Positions 1 to 8,400 of a DNA stretch of 64,000 bases are shown here, piece after piece; the first letter of the stretch is position 1, and each line of letters starts with the position of its first letter. The notes below the pieces were generated by a model, which did not search any database, was not told the origin of the DNA, and worked only from the letters and a program-made list of their open reading frames with translations. This DNA comes from Roseateles sp. SL47 (GTDB lineage Bacteria > Pseudomonadota > Gammaproteobacteria > Burkholderiales > Burkholderiaceae_C), in contig NZ_CP113068.1 in the NCBI RefSeq assembly GCF_026625885.1, positions 682,001 through 746,000 of the forward strand, written 5' to 3'. The translations under genes were made by a program, and so were the position numbers.

Positions 1-102
1 AACATGGCGCTGAAGACATTCAGCGGTATCTGGCAGCACGGCCTCGCAGGCCCGCCACAAGCGGGACCCGACGGTGCCGGCCACCAACAGGAGACACCCC
101 TC

Positions 103-3100
103 ATGAATGCCCCCTTGCCCGAACACATCCTGCGTGCACTGGAAACAGTCAGCCTGGACGACAAATACGCGTTGGACGAGGGCCGCGCCTTCATGAGCGG
201 CATCCAGGCGCTGGTGCGCCTGCCGATGCTGCAACGCACCCGCGACGCCATGGCCGGCCTGAACACCGCCGGTTTCATCTCCGGCTATCGCGGCTCGCCG
301 CTGGGCGGCTACGACCAGGCGCTGATGGCCGCGCGCAAGCATCTGGCCAAGCAGCACATCGTTTTCCAGCCGGGCGTGAACGAGGAACTGGGCGCCACGG
401 CCGTCTGGGGCACACAGCAGCTGGCCCTCTTCCCCGACAAGAAGAAGTTCGATGGCGTGTTCGGCATGTGGTACGGAAAAGGTCCCGGCGTGGACCGCTG
501 CATCGACGTGTTCAAACACGCCAACATGGCGGGCACCTCCCAACATGGCGGGGTGATTGCGATTGCCGGTGACGACCACATCGCCAAAAGCTCCACCGCC
601 GCGCACCAGAGCGACCACGTCTTCAAGGCGGTGGGCTTCCCGGTGTTCTTCCCGTCCAGCGTGCAGGACATCCTGGACATGGGCCTGCATGCCTTCGCCA
701 TGAGCCGCTTCTCCGGCCTGTGGTCCGGGCTGAAGACCATCCAGGAGATCGTGGAATCGTCCAGCAGCGTCAGCGTGGACCCGGACCGGGTGCAGATCCT
801 GCTGCCCGAGGACTTCCCGATGCCGGCCGGTGGCCTGCATATCCGCTGGCCGGACCCGCCGCTGGACCAGGAAGCCCGCATGATGGACCACAAGTGGTAC
901 GCGGCGCTGGCCTATGTACGGGCCAACCGCCTCAACCACAACGTCGTGTCCACGCCGAACGACCGCTTCGGCATCATCGCCAGCGGCAAGGCCTGGAACG
1001 ACACGCGCCAGGCCCTGCATGACCTCGGCCTGGATGACGACGCCTGCCGCCGCCTGGGCATCCGCCTGCACAAGGTCAATGTGGTGTGGCCGCTGGAAGC
1101 CACCATCACCCGCGACTTCGCCCAAGGCCTGCAGGAGATCCTGGTGGTGGAAGAGAAGCGCCAGATGATCGAATATCAGCTCAAGGAAGAGCTGTACAAC
1201 TGGCGTCCCGATGTGCGCCCCAATGTGCTGGGCAAGTTCGACGAAACCGAGGACGACCTCAGCGGCGGTGAATGGAGCCGCCCCAACCCGAGCAGCCACT
1301 GGCTGCTGCGCCCGCAGGCCGACCTGACCCCGGCCATCATTGCCCGCGCCATCTCCAAGCGCCTGCTCAAGCTGGGCGTGGATGCCGACACGGCCGAGCG
1401 CCTGCGTGCCCGCGTGGCCCTGATCGACGCCAAGGAGCAGTCGCTCAAGAGCGAAGAAAAGACCGCCGGCGGCGCCGACCGCACGCCGTGGTTCTGCTCC
1501 GGCTGCCCGCACAACACCAGCACCCGCGTGCCGGAAGGCTCCCGCGCAGTGGGGGGCATCGGCTGCCACTACATGGTGACCTGGATGCCGGGCCGCAACA
1601 CCGCCACCTTCACCCAGATGGGCGGTGAAGGCGTGCCGTGGGTCGGGCAGGCCCCGTTCACCGACGAGAAGCACATCTTCAGCAACCTGGGTGACGGCAC
1701 CTACTTCCACAGCGGCATTCTGGCCATCCGCCAGAGCATCGCGGCCGGGGTGAACATCACCTACAAGGTGCTCTACAACGATGCGGTGGCCATGACCGGC
1801 GGCCAGCAGGTGGGCGAACGTCCGGAAGGCCACAGCGTCTTCCAGATCATGAACAGCCTGATCTCCGAAGGCGTGGCCAAACTGGTGATCGTCACCGATG
1901 AACCACAGAAGTACGAAGGCAAGGCACTGGCCCCCGGCGTGACCGTGCATCACCGCGACGAGCTGGACGCGCTGCAGCGCCAGTTCCGCGAGATCACCGG
2001 CACCACCGTCATCATCTACGACCAGACCTGCGCCACCGAAAAGCGCCGCCGCCGCAAGCGCGGCAAGCTGGTGGACCCGGCCAAGCGCACGGTGATCAAT
2101 GAAGCGGTGTGCGAAGGCTGCGGCGACTGCTCGGTGCAGTCCAACTGCCTGTCGGTCGAGCCGCTGGAGACCGAATTCGGTCGCAAGCGCCAGATCAACC
2201 AGAACACCTGCAACAAGGACTTCTCCTGCGTGAAGGGCTTCTGCCCCAGCTTCGTCACCATTGAAGGCGGTGAACTGAAGAAGCCGAAGAAGGACAAGCG
2301 CCTGAACCCGTTCGACGCCAGCCTGCCGCCGGTGCCGCAGCCGCTGGTGCCCAATGCCGAGAAGGCCTGGGGCATTGTGGTGGCCGGGGTGGGGGGCACC
2401 GGTGTGATCACCATCGGCCAGTTGCTGGGCATGGCGGCGCATCTGGAAGGCAAGGGCGTCATCACGCAGGATGCGGCCGGCCTGGCGCAGAAGGGCGGTG
2501 CCACCTGGAGCCACATCCAGATCGCCAACAGCCCGTCGGCCATCTACTGCACCAAGGTCGGCACGGCCGAAGCGGACCTGGTGATCGCCTGCGACTCCAT
2601 CGTCGCAGCCAACAAGAGCACGCTGGCGGTGATGCGCGAAGGCCGCAGCTACGTGGCGCTCAACACCCACGGCTCGCCCACCGCCACCCTGGTCAACAAC
2701 CCGGACTGGAGCTTCCCCGGCGGCGCCTGCGAAGCCGCAATCGCCAAGGCGGTTGGCCAGGAGCATCTGGGCATGTTCGACGCCGAAGAAGTGGCCGTGA
2801 AGCTGCTGGGCGATTCGCTCTACACCAACCCGCTGATGCTGGGCTATGCCTGGCAGAAGGGCCGTGTGCCGCTGAGCCATGCCGCACTGATGCGTGCCAT
2901 CGAGCTGAACGGCGTGCAGATCGACAACAACAAGGCCGCGTTTGAATGGGGCCGTCGCTGCGCGCATGACCTGGCCGCCGTGCGTTCGCTCTATGCCACG
3001 CAGCAGGTCATCCAGATCGTCAAGCGTCAGGGCGTGGAAGAGCTGCTGAACCGCCGGGTGGAGTTCCTGACGGACTATCAGAACGCCGCTTATGCTGCGG

Positions 3101-3660
3101 ACTATCGCGCCTTCGTCGAGCGGGTGCGCGCGGTGGAAGCACCGCTGGGCAGCACCCGGCTGACCGAAGCGGTGGCGCGCTACCTTTTCAAACTGATGGC
3201 CTACAAGGACGAATACGAGGTCGCCCGTCTGCACACCGACCCGAAATTCCTGCAAAAGATCCAGGCCCAGTTCGAAGGTGATTACAAGGTGGTGCATCAC
3301 CTGGCCCCGCCCCTGTTCGCCAAGAAGGACGCACAGGGCCAGCCGGTGAAGTCCGCATTTGGCGGCTGGGTCCGCCCCGCCATGCGGGTGCTGGCCCGGT
3401 TGAAGGGCCTGCGGGGCACCGCCTTCGATCCGTTTGGCCGCACCGAAGAGCGCCGCACCGAGCGCCAGTTGATCCAGGACTACCGCGCCAGCATCGAGGC
3501 CATCCTGGCCAAGGGGCTGACTGCAGAACGCCTGCCGCTGGCGGTGGACATTGCCCGGCTGCCGGAAGACATCCGCGGGTATGGCCACGTCAAGGACCGC
3601 CACCTGGCCGCCGTGCGCACCCGCTGGGCGCAGCTCAGCGCGCAGTGGAGGGCTCAGTAA
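103..3660 (+). CDS. Indolepyruvate ferredoxin oxidoreductase family protein (fused alpha/beta subunits)
   Basis: A 1185-residue cytoplasmic 2-oxoacid oxidoreductase. The family oxidatively decarboxylates aryl-pyruvates such as indolepyruvate to acyl-CoA, using TPP and iron-sulfur clusters. The order is an N-terminal pyruvate-binding domain (GYRGSPLGGYD), a TPP-binding region (GCHYMVTWMPGRN, then GDGTYFHSG), a cysteine-rich ferredoxin-like segment near residues 669-715 (CEGCGDC and DFSCVKGFCP), and a C-terminal gamma domain opening with GVGGTGVITIG near residue 756. Subunits that are separate IorA and IorB in archaea are therefore one chain, as is usual in proteobacteria. I chose the ATG at 103 because AGGAG lies 9 bases upstream; the frame is open to position 4, but that extension looks non-coding. 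Exact substrate is inferred from the family. No operon partner is visible within the window. Confidence 0.93.
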   Translation: MNAPLPEHILRALETVSLDDKYALDEGRAFMSGIQALVRLPMLQRTRDAMAGLNTAGFISGYRGSPLGGYDQALMAARKHLAKQHIVFQPGVNEELGATAVWGTQQLALFPDKKKFDGVFGMWYGKGPGVDRCIDVFKHANMAGTSQHGGVIAIAGDDHIAKSSTAAHQSDHVFKAVGFPVFFPSSVQDILDMGLHAFAMSRFSGLWSGLKTIQEIVESSSSVSVDPDRVQILLPEDFPMPAGGLHIRWPDPPLDQEARMMDHKWYAALAYVRANRLNHNVVSTPNDRFGIIASGKAWNDTRQALHDLGLDDDACRRLGIRLHKVNVVWPLEATITRDFAQGLQEILVVEEKRQMIEYQLKEELYNWRPDVRPNVLGKFDETEDDLSGGEWSRPNPSSHWLLRPQADLTPAIIARAISKRLLKLGVDADTAERLRARVALIDAKEQSLKSEEKTAGGADRTPWFCSGCPHNTSTRVPEGSRAVGGIGCHYMVTWMPGRNTATFTQMGGEGVPWVGQAPFTDEKHIFSNLGDGTYFHSGILAIRQSIAAGVNITYKVLYNDAVAMTGGQQVGERPEGHSVFQIMNSLISEGVAKLVIVTDEPQKYEGKALAPGVTVHHRDELDALQRQFREITGTTVIIYDQTCATEKRRRRKRGKLVDPAKRTVINEAVCEGCGDCSVQSNCLSVEPLETEFGRKRQINQNTCNKDFSCVKGFCPSFVTIEGGELKKPKKDKRLNPFDASLPPVPQPLVPNAEKAWGIVVAGVGGTGVITIGQLLGMAAHLEGKGVITQDAAGLAQKGGATWSHIQIANSPSAIYCTKVGTAEADLVIACDSIVAANKSTLAVMREGRSYVALNTHGSPTATLVNNPDWSFPGGACEAAIAKAVGQEHLGMFDAEEVAVKLLGDSLYTNPLMLGYAWQKGRVPLSHAALMRAIELNGVQIDNNKAAFEWGRRCAHDLAAVRSLYATQQVIQIVKRQGVEELLNRRVEFLTDYQNAAYAADYRAFVERVRAVEAPLGSTRLTEAVARYLFKLMAYKDEYEVARLHTDPKFLQKIQAQFEGDYKVVHHLAPPLFAKKDAQGQPVKSAFGGWVRPAMRVLARLKGLRGTAFDPFGRTEERRTERQLIQDYRASIEAILAKGLTAERLPLAVDIARLPEDIRGYGHVKDRHLAAVRTRWAQLSAQWRAQ

Positions 3661-3712
3661 GCCCCAAGCCCGGATCGCTCCACAGGCCCCAGCGCCGGCA
3701 TCACCCTTCCAC

Positions 3713-3728
3713 TGGAGCTTCGGCTCCA
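3713..3728 (+). terminator. Hairpin with UUCG loop after the oxidoreductase gene
   Basis: A perfect 6-base stem (TGGAGC/GCTCCA) closes a TTCG tetraloop about 55 bases after the stop codon. No T-run follows, so it may be a processing or pausing hairpin rather than an intrinsic terminator. Confidence 0.3.
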
Positions 3729-3887
3729 CCCTGGACCGTGGCGCCGCCGCTGCACCTGTGCGATTGCCCCCACCTGCGCATCCCTCTCAAGGGGGGCGGT
3801 GCGGAAGTTCCTCAGAGAACTTCAGGCTGCACTCACTAGACTCTCGCCCTTCGGCCCGCTAGAGAGGCCGGTTTTCGGGAGGGATTC

Positions 3888-4865
3888 ATGAGTCACCACA
3901 TCTGGCGCGGCATCACCCGCGCGCTTCAGCAGCACATGGGCCTGGGCCAGCACCTTGGCCTCCATGCCGGCCGCATCGCTTCGGCTGCCCTGCTCGGCGC
4001 CTGCCTGCTCGGCACGTCGGCCCAGGTCCGGGCCCAAACGCCGGAGTCGCCCGCCCAGACAGAGGCCAAGACCGCTTGGGAAGAGGCCGGCAAGGCAGCG
4101 GTCAACGGTCCGCATGATGTGAAGCTGGCCAACCAGGCCACCCTGCATCTGTCCGAAGGCAAGGTGTTCATTCCCCAGCAGCAGGCGGCACGGTTGCTGC
4201 GGGTCATGGGCAACCCCGGCGACTATGCCGACCTGCAAGGTCTGGTGATGCCGCGTGGCGATGAAAACTGGATGGCCATCGTGCGGTACGAGAAGTCCGG
4301 CTACATCAAGGACGACGACGCCAAGAACTGGAACGCTGACGACCTGCTCAAGAGCTACCGCGAGGGCACCGAAGAGGCCAACCAGGAGCGCAGCAAGATG
4401 GGTGTGACGCCGATTGAAATCGTCGGCTGGGCCGAGCAGCCGCACTACACCGCCAGCAAGCATCAACTGGTCTGGGCCATGAGCACCCGCGACAAGGGCG
4501 CCCCCGCCGACCAGCCGCAAGGTGTCAACTACAACACCTACGCGCTGGGCCGTGAAGGGTATGTCAGCCTGAATCTGGTGACGGGTCTGAAGGATCTGCC
4601 CAAGGACAAGGTCGAGGCACAGAACATGCTGTCGGCCCTGGAATTCGACGAGGGCAAGCGCTACCAGGACTTCAACGCCTCGACCGACCATGTGGCGGAA
4701 TACGGCCTGGCAGCGCTGGTGCTGGGCGCAGGCGCGAAGAAGCTGGGCCTGCTGGCGATCATCGGCGCCTTTGTTGTCAAGTTCGCCAAGCTGTTCATCC
4801 TGGCTGCGGTGGGTTTTGGCGCCGCCATCCTGAAGTTCTTCCGGCGCGACAAGTCAGGCGCCTGA
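3888..4865 (+). CDS. DUF2167 family membrane-anchored periplasmic protein
   Basis: A 325-residue protein with an N-terminal signal or anchor segment (about residues 22-45, ending ...SAQVRAQ), a soluble central domain and a C-terminal hydrophobic hairpin (about residues 275-318) followed by the basic tail FFRRDKSGA. The middle carries features I associate with DUF2167: NWMAIVRYEKSGYIKDDDAK, ...VGWAEQPHYTASKHQLVWA... and NYNTYALGREGYVSLNLV. The family has no established biochemical function. The start is supported by GGGAGG seven bases upstream of the ATG. It stands alone, convergent with the CYTH-CHAD gene across a 53-base gap that holds a hairpin. Confidence 0.85.
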   Translation: MSHHIWRGITRALQQHMGLGQHLGLHAGRIASAALLGACLLGTSAQVRAQTPESPAQTEAKTAWEEAGKAAVNGPHDVKLANQATLHLSEGKVFIPQQQAARLLRVMGNPGDYADLQGLVMPRGDENWMAIVRYEKSGYIKDDDAKNWNADDLLKSYREGTEEANQERSKMGVTPIEIVGWAEQPHYTASKHQLVWAMSTRDKGAPADQPQGVNYNTYALGREGYVSLNLVTGLKDLPKDKVEAQNMLSALEFDEGKRYQDFNASTDHVAEYGLAALVLGAGAKKLGLLAIIGAFVVKFAKLFILAAVGFGAAILKFFRRDKSGA

Positions 4866-4884
4866 GCGTTTGAGGCCCGAGGCG

Positions 4885-4907
4885 CACAGGCCGTGCATCG
4901 GCCTGTG
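4885..4907. terminator. Bidirectional hairpin between convergent genes
   Basis: A perfect 9-base stem (CACAGGCCG/CGGCCTGTG) with a 5-base loop sits in the 53-base gap between the DUF2167 gene and the convergent CYTH-CHAD gene, where it could end transcription from both sides. There is no strong T-tract. Confidence 0.45.
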
Positions 4908-4918
4908 GGTGGTGGATC

Positions 4919-6634
4919 TCAGCGCTTCAGGCGCTTCACGCGCCGACGCATCCGCGTCAGCGCCTCATTGCGCAAGGGGGTGAGCCAGCCCAGCTCGAAC
5001 GCGGCGCGGGCCGCTTCACCGGCGGCCCCGGCCGCCACGGCGCGCACCAGCGAGGCGCGGGCCTGCGCCAGGCCCACTTCCAGGTCATTCAGTTCCCCGA
5101 GCGGTTTCTGCACCTCCTGCACCCGGGCCAATTGCCTGGCCACCCGTCGGGGAAGCTCCACCCGCGCAGCCTGGGCCTTGCTGCTCTTGTGGCCCTTGCC
5201 GCTGTGGGGAGCCGCTGACCGCGCCTCGCTCTCACGGCCTCCGCCCTGCAACTGGGCCGTCATCTCCAGCGCCATCTTCCAGCGACGCAAACGGCGCCGC
5301 AGGTGGTGGCGCCCTTCCACATCCAGCTTGTCGAAACGGCGGGCAAGATGCAAGGCCTTGTCGCCCATCTGTTCCACCACGCTCAGCACCGCTTCAGCGG
5401 GCGCCTGCGACGGCCAGCCGCGCACCAGCCAGGCGACGATGGAGAGCATCCAGTCCTGCCAGAGCGGCTCGGCCAGCAGTTGCCCCGGGGTGGGGCCGTC
5501 GACGGCAGCGGGGAGGACCGGTGTGGCGTCGGGCCGCGTTGGCATCGGCGCCTGCTGCCAGGCCCGCTCCAGATCCCTTCGCCAGCCGGCCAGTGCCTGG
5601 GCATCGGCATCACGCGCGGCAGTGAGCAGACGGCCCAGCTGCCGTGCGCCTTCACCGAGGCTGCGCAGGGCCAGGAGGTCCTCGTCCGTCACCGTCACCG
5701 CAACCGCCTCCACCTCCGCACCGGGCCCGCCCACGACGGCGTGATCCGGTTCACCGTGGGGAGCGGCCCCGCCACGGTCCGTCTGCACGGCCGCCACCAG
5801 CAGGTCCGCACCGACGCGCAGCCGGCGAAGCGCCACCCGCAGTTGATGCAGGTGCTCGGGCTGATGGATGCCGGTGATGATCTGCGAGGCATTGCCCAGC
5901 AGCGGCTCCACCACCGACTGCAGCAGCGTGGTCAGGGCCTGCGCCTGGGTCTGACCGGCACGCCAGGACGCCGGGCCACTGGCCTGCGCCGGGGCTGCGG
6001 CCTCACCACGGGCCAGCAGATCACCGCGCAGCGCCTTGGTACGCAGTTCCAGCGTGAGACCGAACCGATGCAAGGCCCATTCGCGGGCCACTTCCAGCAC
6101 GGCCCGGGGATCGCCCTGCTTCAGCTCGATCTCCAGTTCCGACACCGGGGTGCGCCGTTCTTCCGGAAATTCCCCCGCCAGCAGCGCCCCCTGGTCCAGC
6201 GCCAGTTCCACGTCGCCAAACGGGGTGGAGAACGCGCGGCTGAGCCGTTCGATGTCGGTGCGGAACAGCGCCTGCAAGGTGGGGGATCCGAGCCGGTCCA
6301 GCAAAACCTGCAACGCCTGGCCGGCCGGATGGTCGGCATGGCGGCCCAGATCCAGCACCGGCGCATCCCCCGCCACCGGCACGTTGTGCTCCAGGCGGGT
6401 CATGCCGTCCGGCGCCGCCCCCTTGAGCGTTTGCACCCAGGTGTCGCCTTCCAGACGCAGCCGCAGCGCAAAGCCAGCGCGGGCCAGGTCGCGGGTGGGG
6501 GTGTCGAAATAACTGGCGCGCAGCCGCTCGCGGTGAGCCCCAGCACCCGGGGCGTCCTCCTCCCCGTTCACCCAGCGGTGCACGGCGGCCCATTGCGACG
6601 GAGGGATCTGGAAGCGGAGTTCGATTTCTTTCAT
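4919..6634 (-). CDS. CYTH and CHAD domain protein
   Basis: A 571-residue protein with an N-terminal CYTH (triphosphate tunnel metalloenzyme) domain, about residues 1-200, and a C-terminal CHAD domain rich in His and Arg (HQPEHLHQLRVALRRLR, then HLRRRLRRWK). The CYTH signature near the start reads EIELR rather than the usual ExExK, so Arg replaces the Lys. Related proteins act on inorganic triphosphate, and CHAD domains bind polyphosphate. Its ATG overlaps the upstream phosphatase stop as ATGA, which implies translational coupling in one minus-strand unit. The frame is open to 6700, but the sequence before MKEIELRF belongs to the upstream gene. Function is inferred from domains. Confidence 0.88.
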   Translation of the reverse strand: MKEIELRFQIPPSQWAAVHRWVNGEEDAPGAGAHRERLRASYFDTPTRDLARAGFALRLRLEGDTWVQTLKGAAPDGMTRLEHNVPVAGDAPVLDLGRHADHPAGQALQVLLDRLGSPTLQALFRTDIERLSRAFSTPFGDVELALDQGALLAGEFPEERRTPVSELEIELKQGDPRAVLEVAREWALHRFGLTLELRTKALRGDLLARGEAAAPAQASGPASWRAGQTQAQALTTLLQSVVEPLLGNASQIITGIHQPEHLHQLRVALRRLRVGADLLVAAVQTDRGGAAPHGEPDHAVVGGPGAEVEAVAVTVTDEDLLALRSLGEGARQLGRLLTAARDADAQALAGWRRDLERAWQQAPMPTRPDATPVLPAAVDGPTPGQLLAEPLWQDWMLSIVAWLVRGWPSQAPAEAVLSVVEQMGDKALHLARRFDKLDVEGRHHLRRRLRRWKMALEMTAQLQGGGRESEARSAAPHSGKGHKSSKAQAARVELPRRVARQLARVQEVQKPLGELNDLEVGLAQARASLVRAVAAGAAGEAARAAFELGWLTPLRNEALTRMRRRVKRLKR

Positions 6635-8400
6635 GGCGACGGCAGTGTCGCATGGCCGCTCTGGAGGTCTTTGGCGAGCCCCAGCCGCAGCCGCGCGCAC
6701 GGGCTTGGCCGGTCCGCCCCGGCCCCCGCTTCATGGAGAGGGTGATGCGCCCGATCAAACCAGAGATGCAGCTCGCCACCCACCACCGACATCACGGCGG
6801 TGCCATCCCCCGGATGGTCCTGCCAGGCGCTGACTTCACAGCGCAAGCGGCGCCCTTGGGGGCCGTTGAACTCGAACACCTCGGGCGCGGCCAGCTCTTC
6901 CATCGCCGTCACGGCAAACGGCCAGGGTGCATACAGCGCCGAGCTGTGGATGGAATGCACCTCCACCACGTCGTTCTGCTCGCCGTGCCGGCCCGAGGGG
7001 TCACCACGGCCGCCGTCGCTGTCCACGGGTGAGATCCGTGCGCTGATCCAGCCGGAACGGTGCTCATCACCAGACAGAAAGACCAGTCCATCCGCCCGCT
7101 GCGCCCAGATCGCACCGAGCAGTTCATGCAGGCTGTGCGGATATCCGTCCCACGCGTCGGAGCGCAGGCAGCTCGCCGCATGCTCGGCCGTGGTGCGGCG
7201 GCGCGGCAGCGGCAGCGAGCCACACAGCATGAAGCGCGGACGGCCCCGGCTGCGGTCCAGCCATTCGGCAAACGCATCCCGTTGCGCCTCACTCCACAAA
7301 CGGGCCTGAGACCAGTTGGCCGCACGCCGGGCCTGCCGTTCGCAACGAGCATCCGCCACAAAGAAGGCGCCGCCCAACCACTCGAACTCATGCCAGAGGC
7401 AGCGCGGTCCGCCGGTCCGGGGGCCGGCCTCCCATCGGTGGTCCCAGGCCGCCTGCCGGGCAGCTTCGAACCAGGGCCCCACCCCGTCACGGTCCGGCTC
7501 CCAGTTGTCGACAATCTCGTGGTCATCCACGCTGTGCACCACACGCCCGACCGAAGGGGGCAAGTGCTTCACCGGCCCGGCCTTGAACTCGCCATAGGCA
7601 CCGGCATACCGTTCAACACCACTGCGGGAATCGGCGATGCCGCCGCTGGCATCGGCGTAGATCTGGTCCCCCGCCAGCAGCAGCAGGGAGAGCTCCCGCC
7701 CGTCCGGATGGTGACGGGCCCAGCGATGCAGACGGGCCATGGACGCCAGGGCCGGGGCGGCCTGTGAAGGGTCGATGTCGCAGCCAGGGCTCACATCCAG
7801 CAGGCCGGGTGGGTATTGGCAGGCGGCCAGGGCCAGTGTCAGGTTCTGATGGGCAGCGGGCCGGGGGCTGGCCACGAAGGCCTGCCGCCATCGCTGGTAC
7901 GGCAGGTCCAGCAGCTGCAGCAGCGCGCCTTCCAGCTGTGCCATCAGCTCGTCGCCGATCAGGGCGTGCATACAGCCTTGATGGAAGCCTTCGAGGGCCA
8001 CCACTCGGGGCTCCAGGTACACGGCCAGCAGCAGCAGGCCCGGCCAGGGCGCTGGCAGCGCAGGATCAGCGTTGTGCGTGGCCACCGGGAACTGGTCCAG
8101 CGCCACACTGGTCCGCCAGGGATCACCCGGCCGGCCCCGGCCCGGCGGCACCCAGGGCTCCACCTGCAAGGCGCCCGGCAAGCGCTCATAGACATCCCCG
8201 CCATGCCAGGCCATCGGCACCCGCAGCAACCAATGCGGCCATCCCAGGTCCGGACGGAAGGCCGTGAGCAGCGGTACCCGGCCGGCCTGCGGAACGCCCT
8301 GCTCCACCCGGTGCCACGGGGCCTCGGCGCTGATCAGCAGTTGGGTCGTCGGCAGGCCAGGGCCGGCTTTTGATGGGGGCGCGCAAACATCCTGGCTCAT
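6631..8400 (-). CDS. PhoD-like metallophosphoesterase (alkaline phosphatase D family)
   Basis: A 589-residue protein with the metal-binding blocks of the PhoD-like metallophosphatase family in order: LLLAGDQIYAD (mid-protein), HSVDDHEIVDNWEPDRDG, and near the C-terminus FLSGDEHRSGW. The N-terminal ~200 residues are a family-specific lead-in without a clear signal peptide or Tat motif, unlike exported PhoD, so a cytoplasmic role is likely. The start ATG overlaps the stop of the upstream oxidoreductase-hydrolase gene (ATGA), and the stop overlaps the next start in the same way. The substrate (phosphomonoester, phosphodiester or other) is unknown; the neighbouring triphosphate/polyphosphate-type protein is suggestive only. 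Confidence 0.87.
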   Translation of the reverse strand: MSQDVCAPPSKAGPGLPTTQLLISAEAPWHRVEQGVPQAGRVPLLTAFRPDLGWPHWLLRVPMAWHGGDVYERLPGALQVEPWVPPGRGRPGDPWRTSVALDQFPVATHNADPALPAPWPGLLLLAVYLEPRVVALEGFHQGCMHALIGDELMAQLEGALLQLLDLPYQRWRQAFVASPRPAAHQNLTLALAACQYPPGLLDVSPGCDIDPSQAAPALASMARLHRWARHHPDGRELSLLLLAGDQIYADASGGIADSRSGVERYAGAYGEFKAGPVKHLPPSVGRVVHSVDDHEIVDNWEPDRDGVGPWFEAARQAAWDHRWEAGPRTGGPRCLWHEFEWLGGAFFVADARCERQARRAANWSQARLWSEAQRDAFAEWLDRSRGRPRFMLCGSLPLPRRRTTAEHAASCLRSDAWDGYPHSLHELLGAIWAQRADGLVFLSGDEHRSGWISARISPVDSDGGRGDPSGRHGEQNDVVEVHSIHSSALYAPWPFAVTAMEELAAPEVFEFNGPQGRRLRCEVSAWQDHPGDGTAVMSVVGGELHLWFDRAHHPLHEAGAGADRPSPCARLRLGLAKDLQSGHATLPSP